The notes below the pieces were generated by a model that was given only the letters and a program-made list of their open reading frames with translations, was not told the DNA's origin and searched no databases. The position numbers and the translations under genes are program-made. Below, one piece after another: positions 1 through 5,106 of a stretch of DNA of 5,106 nucleotides (position 1 is its first letter; every line of letters begins with the position of its first letter). The DNA is from Solirubrobacteraceae bacterium (GTDB taxonomy: Bacteria; Actinomycetota; Thermoleophilia; Solirubrobacterales; Solirubrobacteraceae): contig JAICUS010000455.1 of the NCBI GenBank assembly GCA_025935735.1, forward strand, positions 1 to 5,106. The letters are read 5' to 3'.

Positions 1-1
1 C

Positions 2-205
2 GACCACACGCCCTACGACCCCGCCCGCCACCGCGGCCTCCAACAACACATCGCCGTCGTGATCCCCGACCGATCGAGCCCCCGGCTCGACCCACCCGCC
101 ACCCAGCGGATGGCCGGCGCCGCCGTCACCCACCGGGCGGCCCGCAGGGCCGAGCGCGCAGCGCTTGACGGCCAGCCGACAACCGCTACCACGCCCAGGG
201 GTTGA
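2..205 (+). CDS. C-terminal fragment of an unidentified protein, cut by the left edge
   Basis: A reading frame is open from the first full codon (base 2) to a TGA at 203-205, giving 67 residues that begin DHTPYDPARHRGLQQH. Nearly every codon in the first 55 ends in G or C, which favours this plus-strand frame over the others and suggests real coding sequence entering from outside the window. The fragment is rich in Arg, Ala, Pro and Thr, has no membrane segment, and ends in a low-complexity tail (QPTTATTPRG). It converges on the ABC ATPase gene, with only 11 bases between the two stop codons. I do not recognise the family. The Tyr-Asp-Pro/Arg-His stretch and ragged tail could suit a transposase C-terminus, but that is only a guess. 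Two adjacent CAA codons are unusual for this composition. Confidence 0.45.
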   Translation, partial: DHTPYDPARHRGLQQHIAVVIPDRSSPRLDPPATQRMAGAAVTHRAARRAERAALDGQPTTATTPRG

Positions 206-216
206 CACAGGACGTC

Positions 217-1239
217 TCACGGGATCGCCTCCTCGACCGGCTGACCGGCGCGCGCCGGCCATGTCGGGTCGCCCGCGGCGTGGCAGGCGGCGCGCTGTTC
301 GCCGTCCTCGAACGCGCGCAGGTCCGGGTCGACGGCGCGGCAGACGTCCTGCGCGAGCGGACAGCGCGGAGCGAACGGGCACCCCTGGTCGGCCGTGCCG
401 CCGACGGGCGGGCTGCCGGGGATCGAGGGCAGGCGCGCGGGCAGCGGCCCGTGCATCGCCGGGACCGAGTTCAGCAGCGCGCGCGTGTACGGGTGCGCCG
501 GGCGGCTGATCAGCCGCCGGGTCGGGCCGGACTCGACGATGCGCCCGGCGTACATCACGATCAGCCGCTCGCAGAAGCCGGCCACCACGCCGAGGTCGTG
601 GCTGATGAGCAGCACGCCGCTGGCGTGCTCGGCGGTCATCTGCTCCAGCAGCGTCAGCACCTGCGCCTGAATCGTCACGTCGAGCGCCGTCGTCGGCTCG
701 TCGGCGATCAGCAGGCGCGGCTCGCAGCTGACGGCGATGGCCAGGGCGACCCGCTGGCGCATCCCGCCCGACAGCACCGCCGGGAACTGCGACAGCGTCC
801 GCGCGGGGTCGGGGATCCCCACCGCGGTCAGCAGCTGGAGGGCCCGCGCCCGCGCCGCGGTCCGGCTCAGCCGGCGGTGGAAGCGCAGCATCTCCGTCAT
901 CTGACGGCCGATGCGCACGAGCGGGTTCAGGCTCGACAGCGGGTCCTGGGTGATCATCGCCATCGTCCGGCCGCGCCAGCGCGTCGGGTCGCGCAGCTCG
1001 CCCTCGCCGAGCGGCCGGCCCTCGAGCAGGACGCGGCCGCCGACGGTGCCCGGCCGCGGCACGAGCTGCATCATCGCCCGCGCCGTCAGCGACTTGCCCG
1101 AGCCCGACTCGCCCACCAGCCCGACGCGCTCGCCGGGCGCGATGGAGAACGAGACCTCGCGCACGACCCGGCCGTCACCCCCCGTGCCCGGGAAGGTGAC
1201 GGTCAGGTCCTCCACGGCCACGAGCGGCTCAGCCGCCAC
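217..1239 (-). CDS. Oligopeptide/dipeptide-type ABC transporter ATP-binding protein (DppD/OppD family)
   Basis: A 340-residue cytoplasmic ATPase that would power a family 5 substrate-binding-protein-dependent importer. All nucleotide-binding motifs are intact: Walker A GESGSGKS at 43-50, Q-loop Gln98, signature LSGGMRQR at 156-163, Walker B LLIADEP at 176-182, D-loop ALD at 185-187, and switch His214. After the ATPase core comes the oligo_HPY C-terminal region (AHPYTRALL at 248-256) with four cysteines, C287, C293, C300 and C319. These match the cysteine motif of DppD/OppD ATPases, which carries an iron-sulfur cluster in some solved members. The length is normal for the family. The start is GTG at 1237-1239, giving about ten residues before the first beta strand. 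It overlaps the solute-binding protein gene by 11 bases with only a weak GGCGGG-type ribosome site, so it is probably translated by coupling. Permeases and the usual partner ATPase are absent nearby. The family assignment is firm; the transported substrate is unknown. Confidence 0.95.
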   Translation of the reverse strand: MAAEPLVAVEDLTVTFPGTGGDGRVVREVSFSIAPGERVGLVGESGSGKSLTARAMMQLVPRPGTVGGRVLLEGRPLGEGELRDPTRWRGRTMAMITQDPLSSLNPLVRIGRQMTEMLRFHRRLSRTAARARALQLLTAVGIPDPARTLSQFPAVLSGGMRQRVALAIAVSCEPRLLIADEPTTALDVTIQAQVLTLLEQMTAEHASGVLLISHDLGVVAGFCERLIVMYAGRIVESGPTRRLISRPAHPYTRALLNSVPAMHGPLPARLPSIPGSPPVGGTADQGCPFAPRCPLAQDVCRAVDPDLRAFEDGEQRAACHAAGDPTWPARAGQPVEEAIP

Positions 1240-2911
1240 CGAGCCCGCCGCCGGACGAGCTCGCGGCCTTGCCGGCCTTGAGCCAGTAGTGGTCGATCAT
1301 GTAGTCCCAGATCGGGTTGGCGAAGAAGCCGCCGACGCGCGCGCCGATCACCGCGGTGCTCGAGCCGTAGTACAGCGGCACGATCGGGTTGTCGGCCAGC
1401 ATCGCCTTGCTCGCCGCGACGTACTTGTCCGTCGCGCCGTTCGGATCGGCCTGACCCTCGCCGACCAGCTTGTCGACGCCGTGGTTGCAGTAGAACGAGT
1501 AGTTCTGGCCGCCGGGGATGGCCGCGGCGCAGGACATCAGCGCGTTGAAGAAGTCGCTGCCGTCCGGGTAGTCGGCCACCCAGAAGGTGACGGTCATCGG
1601 CGCCTTGCCGGGGGTGGCGGCGAGCGTGAAGAACGCGCTCTGCTGGATCGGCTTGACCTTCAGCTTGATGCCGATGTCGCCGAGCTGCTGCTGGATCTGC
1701 GGATCCAGGTTCGTCCACGGCTGGGTGTTCCAGCTGTACATCGTCGTGCTGAAGCCGTGGGGGTAGCCGGCCTGCGCCAGCAGCGCCTTGGCCTTGGCCA
1801 CGTCGAGCGGGTGGACCAGGTTCTCGGACGAGTAGCCGGTCACGCCGGGCGGGATGAACCCCGTCGCCGGCTTGCCCTGGCCGTTGACCGTCTTGAGCAG
1901 GAACGGCCGGTGGATCGCGTAGGAGACCGCCTCGCGCACCTTCGGGTTGTCGAACGGCTTGATGTGCACGTTCATGGTCAGGAAGTACGTCGAGAGGCTG
2001 TTGCGATGCCTGACCTGGTCCGCCAGCGACTTGTTGTTGACCACGTTGAGGTAGTCCGAGTTGGCCAGCGGGTCGCCCATCAGGTCGATCTGGCCCTTCT
2101 GGAGCTGCAGCAGCTGCACCTGCGGGGTGACGCCCAGCTTCTCGTCGACCCCGTCGACGTAGGGCAGGCTGTGGTCCCAGTAGCTCGGGTTGCGCTTGAG
2201 GACGATCGACCGGCCGGGATTGAAGCTGACGAACTGGAACGCGCCGGACCCCAGCGGCTGCTTGGCCTGCTGGGCGCCCGTGCCCTCCGGGATCACCGAC
2301 GCCTGCGGCATCGCCAGCACGTACTTGAACGCCGCGTCGGGCTGGGTCAGCGTGATCTGCAGCTTCGTCGGCGACAGCGCCTTGATGCCCTCCACCGAGC
2401 CGGTCGGGTGCTTGCCGAACGCGGCGCAGCCCTTGACGGGGGTCCAGAAGCTCACGACGGGCGACTTGGTCGCCGGATCGCAGATGCGCGAGAAGCTGTA
2501 GACGAAGTCCTTGGCGGTGATCGCGCGGCCGTCGGAGAACTTCATGCCGGGCCGGATGTCGACCGTGTACTGCTTGCTGTCGTCCGAGATCTGCGGCATG
2601 CCGGCCGCGGCCTGGGCGAAGAGGTCCGTGCTGTCGGTCTTGTAGTCGTACAGCCGGTTGAAGATCATCTCCATGTTGTCCCAGCAGGTCGCGTCGTAAC
2701 AGACCTGCGGGTCGAACGTGTCCGGATCGGACTGGAACGCCGTCTGCAGCTCACCGCCGCGGCGGGCGGTGGTCGCCGCCGACCCCGAGTTGGTGCTCTT
2801 GCCGCTGCTGCTCGTCGAGCTGTGTGAGCCGCCGCCTCCACACGCGGCCAGACCGCACGCCAGCGCGGCGACGGCGAGCGCCCACGGCAGCCGCTCGGTA
2901 GACCGTCTCAT
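1229..2911 (-). CDS. Family 5 extracellular solute-binding lipoprotein (SBP_bac_5) of an ABC importer
   Basis: A 560-residue secreted lipoprotein that captures substrate outside the membrane for an ABC importer. The N-terminus is a classical lipoprotein signal: two arginines, a hydrophobic stretch (residues 8-22) and lipobox LAAC at 21-24, with Cys24 as the lipidation site. A Gly/Ser/Thr-rich linker follows to about residue 50. The mature domain starts at GGELQTAF (52-59) and runs to about 546. It contains the family hallmark FSDGRAITAKDFVYSF (125-140) and typical segments such as PLGSGAFQF (219-227) and VREAVSYAI (325-333). Six further cysteines (71, 76, 144, 162, 461, 475) could form three disulfides outside the cell. 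The protein ends in a Gly/Ser tail ([10 protein letters not shown]) that overlaps the ATPase start. The ATG at 2909-2911 has a good ribosome site. Family members bind peptides, but also sugars, opines and nickel, so the ligand cannot be called. It has its own promoter and operator. Confidence 0.95.
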   Translation of the reverse strand: MRRSTERLPWALAVAALACGLAACGGGGSHSSTSSSGKSTNSGSAATTARRGGELQTAFQSDPDTFDPQVCYDATCWDNMEMIFNRLYDYKTDSTDLFAQAAAGMPQISDDSKQYTVDIRPGMKFSDGRAITAKDFVYSFSRICDPATKSPVVSFWTPVKGCAAFGKHPTGSVEGIKALSPTKLQITLTQPDAAFKYVLAMPQASVIPEGTGAQQAKQPLGSGAFQFVSFNPGRSIVLKRNPSYWDHSLPYVDGVDEKLGVTPQVQLLQLQKGQIDLMGDPLANSDYLNVVNNKSLADQVRHRNSLSTYFLTMNVHIKPFDNPKVREAVSYAIHRPFLLKTVNGQGKPATGFIPPGVTGYSSENLVHPLDVAKAKALLAQAGYPHGFSTTMYSWNTQPWTNLDPQIQQQLGDIGIKLKVKPIQQSAFFTLAATPGKAPMTVTFWVADYPDGSDFFNALMSCAAAIPGGQNYSFYCNHGVDKLVGEGQADPNGATDKYVAASKAMLADNPIVPLYYGSSTAVIGARVGGFFANPIWDYMIDHYWLKAGKAASSSGGGLGGG

Positions 2912-2918
2912 ACCCCGT

Positions 2919-2924
2919 CCCTCC
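2919..2924 (-). promoter_or_regulatory. Ribosome binding site of the solute-binding protein gene
   Basis: On the minus strand GGAGGG lies 7 bases before the ATG at 2911. This is a strong Shine-Dalgarno match at near-optimal spacing, and it fixes the start that gives a complete lipoprotein signal peptide. Confidence 0.8.
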
Positions 2925-2925
2925 A

Positions 2926-2940
2926 GTCGATTGTCGACAA
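2926..2940. promoter_or_regulatory. Candidate operator 1 (TTGTCGACAA palindrome), probable GntR/FCD-type regulator site
   Basis: Positions 2931-2940 are a perfect 10-bp palindrome, TTGTCGACAA. With the adjoining GTCGA (2926-2930) it makes a 15-base sequence that recurs exactly, in inverted orientation, at 4991-5005 in front of the oxidoreductase gene. TTGT/ACAA arms around a short centre fit the operator pattern known for FadR/FCD-type GntR repressors. The palindrome starts at the predicted transcription start of the solute-binding protein promoter, so a bound protein would block initiation. The regulator is not encoded in this window. The match to a family is inference; the palindrome and its repetition are directly visible. 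Confidence 0.6.
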
Positions 2941-2946
2941 ACGACG

Positions 2947-2975
2947 ACGTTAGACCGTCACCCGCGTGGCGTCAA
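2947..2975 (-). promoter_or_regulatory. Candidate sigma70-type promoter of the solute-binding protein/ATPase genes
   Basis: On the minus strand the -35 is TTGACG (2975-2970), the spacer is exactly 17 bases, and the -10 is TAACGT (2952-2947). The -35 differs from TTGACA at one base, and the -10 keeps the key TAnnnT pattern. The predicted start is near 2940-2941, giving a leader of about 30 bases with a good ribosome site. It sits in the 73-base gap after the hydroxyacid dehydrogenase stop, so the transport genes may be transcribed separately as well as by readthrough from upstream. Confidence 0.5.
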
Positions 2976-2984
2976 GCGTCCCGG

Positions 2985-4010
2985 TCAGTAGCCGGCGGCG
3001 GCGTCGTAGACGTTGCGGCGCGGCCGCCCGTCGAGGTAGCGCCCGAGGTTGTCGATGAACAGGTCGGCCAGCACCTCGTTCTCGTCGGCCAGCGTCGAGG
3101 CCGAGTGCGGCGAGACGATGACGTTGTCCATCCCCCACAGCGGGCTCTCGGCCGGCAGCGGCTCCTCGGCGAAGACGTCCAGGCACGCGCCGGCGAGCCG
3201 GCCCTCGGCCAGCGCGGAGACCAGCGCGGGCTCGTCGATCACAGGGCCGCGGCCGACGTTGATCACGATCGCGTGGGCCGGCAGCGCGGCGAGCTCCCCG
3301 GCGCCCAGGAGCCCGCGCGTGTGCTCGGTCAGCGGGCATGCGATGACCACGACGTCCGTTCGGCTCAGCGCGTCGAGCAGCTGGGAGCGCTCGATCATGC
3401 GGCTGATTCCGGGCGGCGGCTGCGCCCGGGCGCGGCGGCTCAACCCGGTGACGTCCGCGCCCAGCGCGGAGAACGCGCCGGCCACCGCGCGGCCGATTCC
3501 GCCGACGCCGACGACCAGCACGCGCCCGCCGGCGAGCCGCTGCGTCGTGGAGGGCTCCCAGTGGCGAGCGGCCTTCCAGCGGTTGAGGGCCGGCATGCCC
3601 TTGACGAAGTACAGCGCGCCCAGCACCGCGAACTCGGCGAGCGGGACCGCGTGGATCCCCGCGGCGGTCGTCACCTCGATCGCGCTGCGGTCCAGCCCCG
3701 TACGCGACATCGTGCCGCCGATCCCCGCGCTCGTCGCCTGGATCCAGCGCAGCCGCGGACAGCGCTCCGGCAGCGTGGACGGCTCATGCCAGTCGAAGTC
3801 GAAGAGCACCTCGGCGGCCGCGGTCAGCTCCCGCCAGCGCTCGAGCTCATCCGCGCCGAGTTCGGGCGGTGTGCCGACATGGTCGCTGGGAAAGCGCGGG
3901 GCCGGCAGCAGATGCGGCTCGTAGGTCACGTGCGCGCGGGGCTCGGCGGCGGCGATCCGCTCGACCAGCTCGGGCTCGAGGTAGGAGGCGATCACCACCT
4001 CGCAACTCAT
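2985..4010 (-). CDS. D-isomer-specific 2-hydroxyacid dehydrogenase, NAD(P)-dependent
   Basis: A 341-residue cytoplasmic oxidoreductase interconverting a D-2-hydroxy acid and its 2-keto acid. The Rossmann loop GVGGIG is at 168-173. The catalytic triad is complete: Arg254 in NVGRGPVIDE, Glu283 in DVFAEEPLP, and His302 in SPHSAS. The second cofactor-domain strand ends LSRR (190-193) rather than in the acidic residue usual for NAD binders, which suggests NADP(H) preference by inference. The N-terminal substrate domain has a YEPHLLPAPRFPSDH block (30-44) that I associate with a subfamily distinct from phosphoglycerate dehydrogenase. No ACT domain is present, so this is not a long-form SerA. The ATG at 4008-4010 was chosen because it has a perfect AGGAGG site and overlaps the upstream stop as ATGA. 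The open frame continues upstream to 4724, but there it only shadows the Gfo/Idh/MocA gene. Substrate unknown; glyoxylate/hydroxypyruvate reductase-like or sugar-acid activity is possible. Confidence 0.93.
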   Translation of the reverse strand: MSCEVVIASYLEPELVERIAAAEPRAHVTYEPHLLPAPRFPSDHVGTPPELGADELERWRELTAAAEVLFDFDWHEPSTLPERCPRLRWIQATSAGIGGTMSRTGLDRSAIEVTTAAGIHAVPLAEFAVLGALYFVKGMPALNRWKAARHWEPSTTQRLAGGRVLVVGVGGIGRAVAGAFSALGADVTGLSRRARAQPPPGISRMIERSQLLDALSRTDVVVIACPLTEHTRGLLGAGELAALPAHAIVINVGRGPVIDEPALVSALAEGRLAGACLDVFAEEPLPAESPLWGMDNVIVSPHSASTLADENEVLADLFIDNLGRYLDGRPRRNVYDAAAGY

Positions 4011-4981
4011 CGGCGCGCCGCCTCCTGGAGCGCGGCGAGCGTGCGCGCGGTCGCCACCGCGGAGTCGACCGCGAGCTGACGCGGCTCCTCCTCGCCCCGC
4101 ACCACGGCGTGGATGTGCCGCAGCGCGGCGGTGAACGAGCGCTCGTCGGTCGTCGGGTGCTCGACCACGACCTCCGCGCCCGGGCGGTGGATCTCGAGCG
4201 CGTCGCCGGGCCCCGGATGGAACGGGTTGGCGACGTGCAGGCGGCCGCCGTCGCCCAGGATCCGCGTGAACGTGTCGTAGGCCCGCTGCAGCCCGCAGGT
4301 CAGCGTGAGCCGCCGATCGCCGTGGGAGACGAACCCGGCCGCGTCCACCTCGACCTCGTTCCCCCACACCGCGTCGACGCCGACCGGGCCGTCGGCCGGC
4401 CCGAGCAGCTCGTGCCCGAGGCGGATCGGGTAGCAGCCGACGTCGGCCAGCGCGCCGCCGCCGAGCTCGGCCGAGAGCCGGATGTCCTGCTCGCGGCCCA
4501 GCCGGAAGTGGAAGGCGCTGTCGATCTCCACCGGCGCGCCGATGGCCCCGTCGGCGAGCAGCTCGACGATCCGCTGGTGCTGGGCGTGGAAGGGGAAGAC
4601 GAAGGCCTCCCACAGATGCCGTCCGCGCGCCGCCGCGAGGACGCGGTCGGTGTCCGCCACGCGCGCGGTCAGCGGCTTCTCGCACAGCACCGCCAGCCCG
4701 GCCTCGAGCGCCGCGATGGTCCACGCGGCGTGATGGCTGTTCGGCAGCGCGATGTACACCGCATCGACCTCGCCGGACTCCAGCAACTCGCGGTAGCCGG
4801 CGCTGACGCCGTCGACGCCCTCGCGGGCGGCGAATGCTTCCCCCCGTGCCCGGTCACGGCTGGCCACCAGCGCCGCCCGTCCGTCCCCCGCCTCTCGCAA
4901 CCCGGGCATGAACTGCGCGCGCGCGATCGATGCCGCCCCCAGAATCCCCCAGCGGACCTGCCGGCTTGCCGCCGCTTCCAT
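4007..4981 (-). CDS. Gfo/Idh/MocA-family NAD(P)-dependent oxidoreductase
   Basis: A 324-residue cytoplasmic dehydrogenase of the glucose-fructose oxidoreductase/inositol dehydrogenase superfamily. The N-terminal Rossmann domain opens with GILGAASIA (12-20). The second strand ends VASRDRAR (39-46), and this Ser-Arg pair is common in NADP(H)-preferring members. EKP at 101-103 carries the conserved catalytic-site Lys102. The C-terminal alpha/beta domain contains GGGALADVGCYPI (174-186), whose Asp180 and Tyr184 correspond to active-site positions in the D-xylose dehydrogenase, dihydrodiol dehydrogenase and anhydrofructose reductase branch. The length fits that branch. The ATG at 4979-4981 follows AAGGAGAA at good spacing. 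It is first of the four complete genes and overlaps the hydroxyacid dehydrogenase by 4 bases. The likely substrate is a sugar, polyol or cyclic diol; the exact one is unknown. The candidate operator lies directly upstream, partly over the ribosome site. Confidence 0.93.
   Translation of the reverse strand: MEAAASRQVRWGILGAASIARAQFMPGLREAGDGRAALVASRDRARGEAFAAREGVDGVSAGYRELLESGEVDAVYIALPNSHHAAWTIAALEAGLAVLCEKPLTARVADTDRVLAAARGRHLWEAFVFPFHAQHQRIVELLADGAIGAPVEIDSAFHFRLGREQDIRLSAELGGGALADVGCYPIRLGHELLGPADGPVGVDAVWGNEVEVDAAGFVSHGDRRLTLTCGLQRAYDTFTRILGDGGRLHVANPFHPGPGDALEIHRPGAEVVVEHPTTDERSFTAALRHIHAVVRGEEEPRQLAVDSAVATARTLAALQEAARR
4021..4026 (-). promoter_or_regulatory. Ribosome binding site of the 2-hydroxyacid dehydrogenase gene, inside the upstream gene
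   Basis: A perfect AGGAGG on the minus strand lies 10 bases before the ATG at 4010 and within the last codons (Gln-Glu-Ala) of the Gfo/Idh/MocA gene. With the ATGA overlap at 4007-4010 it decides the start codon and indicates translational coupling of the two dehydrogenases. Confidence 0.8.
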
Positions 4982-4984
4982 CGG

Positions 4985-4992
4985 TTCTCCTT
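4985..4992 (-). promoter_or_regulatory. Ribosome binding site of the Gfo/Idh/MocA oxidoreductase gene
   Basis: The minus strand reads AAGGAGAA just before the ATG at 4981, with GGAG 5 bases from the start codon. Its first two bases are the last two of the TTGTCGACAA palindrome, so operator and ribosome site share bases. This is unusual and leaves a very short distance between operator and start codon. Confidence 0.75.
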
Positions 4993-5005
4993 GTCGACAA
5001 TCGAC
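4991..5005. promoter_or_regulatory. Candidate operator 2 (TTGTCGACAA palindrome), same as operator 1
   Basis: TTGTCGACAA at 4991-5000 followed by TCGAC is identical over 15 bases to the reverse complement of 2926-2940. It begins 10 bases before the oxidoreductase start codon, in a 39-base intergenic gap. Occurrence of the same palindrome in both gaps that precede start codons argues for co-regulation by one dimeric DNA-binding protein, by pattern a FadR/FCD-type GntR member. No regulator gene is visible inside the window. Confidence 0.6.
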
Positions 5006-5014
5006 CAGCGCGCC

Positions 5015-5020
5015 ACCCTA
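5015..5020 (-). promoter_or_regulatory. Weak candidate -10 element before the oxidoreductase gene
   Basis: TAGGGT on the minus strand keeps the TAnnnT pattern and lies about 10 bases upstream of operator 2, which would place transcription start near 5008. No recognisable -35 exists at 16-18 bases upstream. The gene may instead be read through from the gene at the right edge. Confidence 0.2.
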
Positions 5021-5104
5021 CTAAGCCGGAGGCCCGGAGCGCGGACCGGGCTCACGCCCGGCGCTCGAGACGTGCACGAAGAACAGGCGCGCGGACAGCT
5101 CGCC
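5021..5104 (-). CDS. C-terminal end of an unidentified protein, cut by the right edge
   Basis: A minus-strand frame is open from the right edge to TAG at 5023-5021, giving the last 27 residues of a protein (GELSARLFFVHVSSAG and a Gly/Pro/Arg tail). The first 16 codons all end in G or C and include a hydrophobic run (LFFVHV), as expected for real coding sequence. The stop lies 39 bases before the oxidoreductase start, on the same strand, so this could be the preceding gene of the same operon. The family cannot be named from so little. A competing reading is a divergent plus-strand gene starting at a GTG at 5072, but its codon endings fit worse and it lacks a clear ribosome site. Confidence 0.4.
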   Translation of the reverse strand, partial: GELSARLFFVHVSSAGREPGPRSGPPA

Positions 5105-5106
5105 GC

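Noticed and set aside
74..90. Perfect 7-bp inverted repeat TCGAGCC-CCC-GGCTCGA, considered as the terminator of the ATPase operon
   Set aside because: No T-run on either side, over 120 bases past the ATPase stop, and inside the probable plus-strand coding fragment.
139..165. Two small adjacent stem-loops (GGCCC-GCA-GGGCC and AGCGC-GCA-GCGCT)
   Set aside because: Five-bp stems are expected by chance at this GC content, with no T-run and probable coding function.
202..1281. Plus-strand open frame covering the ATPase gene
   Set aside because: It mirrors an ATPase with intact Walker, signature and HPY motifs; an Arg-rich shadow.
1470..1479. TTGTCGACGC, resembling the operator
   Set aside because: Only one arm matches, it is not palindromic beyond GTCGAC, and it lies inside coding sequence for Val-Asp-Lys of the binding protein.
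911..2827. Long open frame (638 codons) on the plus strand, opposite the binding protein and ATPase genes
   Set aside because: It is antisense to two genes with complete family motifs. Its translation is Arg/Val/Asp-rich without motifs, typical of the mirrored frame in very GC-rich DNA.
3049..3058. TTGTCGATGA, resembling the operator
   Set aside because: Only the left half matches, and it lies inside the hydroxyacid dehydrogenase coding sequence.
2718..4079. Long open frame (453 codons) on the plus strand, opposite the hydroxyacid dehydrogenase
   Set aside because: It has no recognisable motifs and crosses two real genes and a promoter region; a GC-rich shadow.
4011..4724. N-terminal extension of the hydroxyacid dehydrogenase frame
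   Set aside because: The extension is Arg/Gly/Ala low complexity and lies out of frame within the Gfo/Idh/MocA gene. The ATG at 4010 has a perfect AGGAGG site and gives normal family length.
4669..5055. Minus-strand open frame across the oxidoreductase start
   Set aside because: It overlaps the well-supported N-terminal Rossmann domain in another frame and would cover the operator and ribosome site.
5037..5066. Stem-loop: GAGCG/CGCTC outer arms and CCGGGC-TCAC-GCCCGG inner stem, considered as a terminator
   Set aside because: No T-run follows on either strand, and it falls inside the probable C-terminal coding sequence at the right edge. GC-rich coding DNA often gives such stems.

Overview
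The window is very GC-rich, and its codons end almost always in G or C. It carries a lipoprotein with a Gly/Ser-rich linker after the lipid-bearing cysteine, and tightly packed genes with start/stop overlaps. This points to a high-GC actinobacterium. The style resembles soil lineages such as Solirubrobacterales/Thermoleophilia, but that placement is a weak guess, because no rRNA, tRNA or taxonomic marker is present.

Layout: four complete genes fill positions 217-4981, all on the minus strand and so transcribed right to left. In transcription order they are (i) a Gfo/Idh/MocA-family NAD(P)-dependent oxidoreductase (4981-4007), (ii) a D-2-hydroxyacid dehydrogenase (4010-2985) joined to it by an ATGA start/stop overlap, (iii) a family 5 extracellular solute-binding lipoprotein (2911-1229), and (iv) an oligopeptide/dipeptide-type ABC transporter ATPase (1239-217) whose GTG start overlaps the previous gene by 11 bases. 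Two gene ends lie at the edges: probably the C-terminus of a further minus-strand gene at 5104-5021, and the C-terminus of a plus-strand gene at 2-205 that converges on the ATPase gene. Neither product is recognised.

Regulation: the two non-coding gaps in front of start codons (4982-5020 and 2912-2984) each hold the same 10-bp perfect palindrome, TTGTCGACAA, inside a 15-base exact repeat in inverted orientation. The shape (TTGT/ACAA arms around a CG centre) fits operators of FadR/FCD-type GntR regulators. At the solute-binding protein gene the palindrome begins at the predicted transcription start of a good sigma70-like promoter. The simplest reading is one local regulator controlling a small regulon: import of a small molecule by the solute-binding protein/ABC system, and its oxidation or reduction by the two dehydrogenases. 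The substrate cannot be read from sequence. A sugar, polyol, sugar acid or hydroxy acid is suggested by the enzymes, a peptide by the transporter family name.

The transporter is incomplete here: no membrane permease genes and no second ATPase (DppF/OppF type) lie beside the binding protein and ATPase. No RNA genes, CRISPR arrays, complete mobile elements or convincing intrinsic terminators were seen. I did not find a clearly novel system. The shared operator and the permease-less transport pair are the most interesting points.
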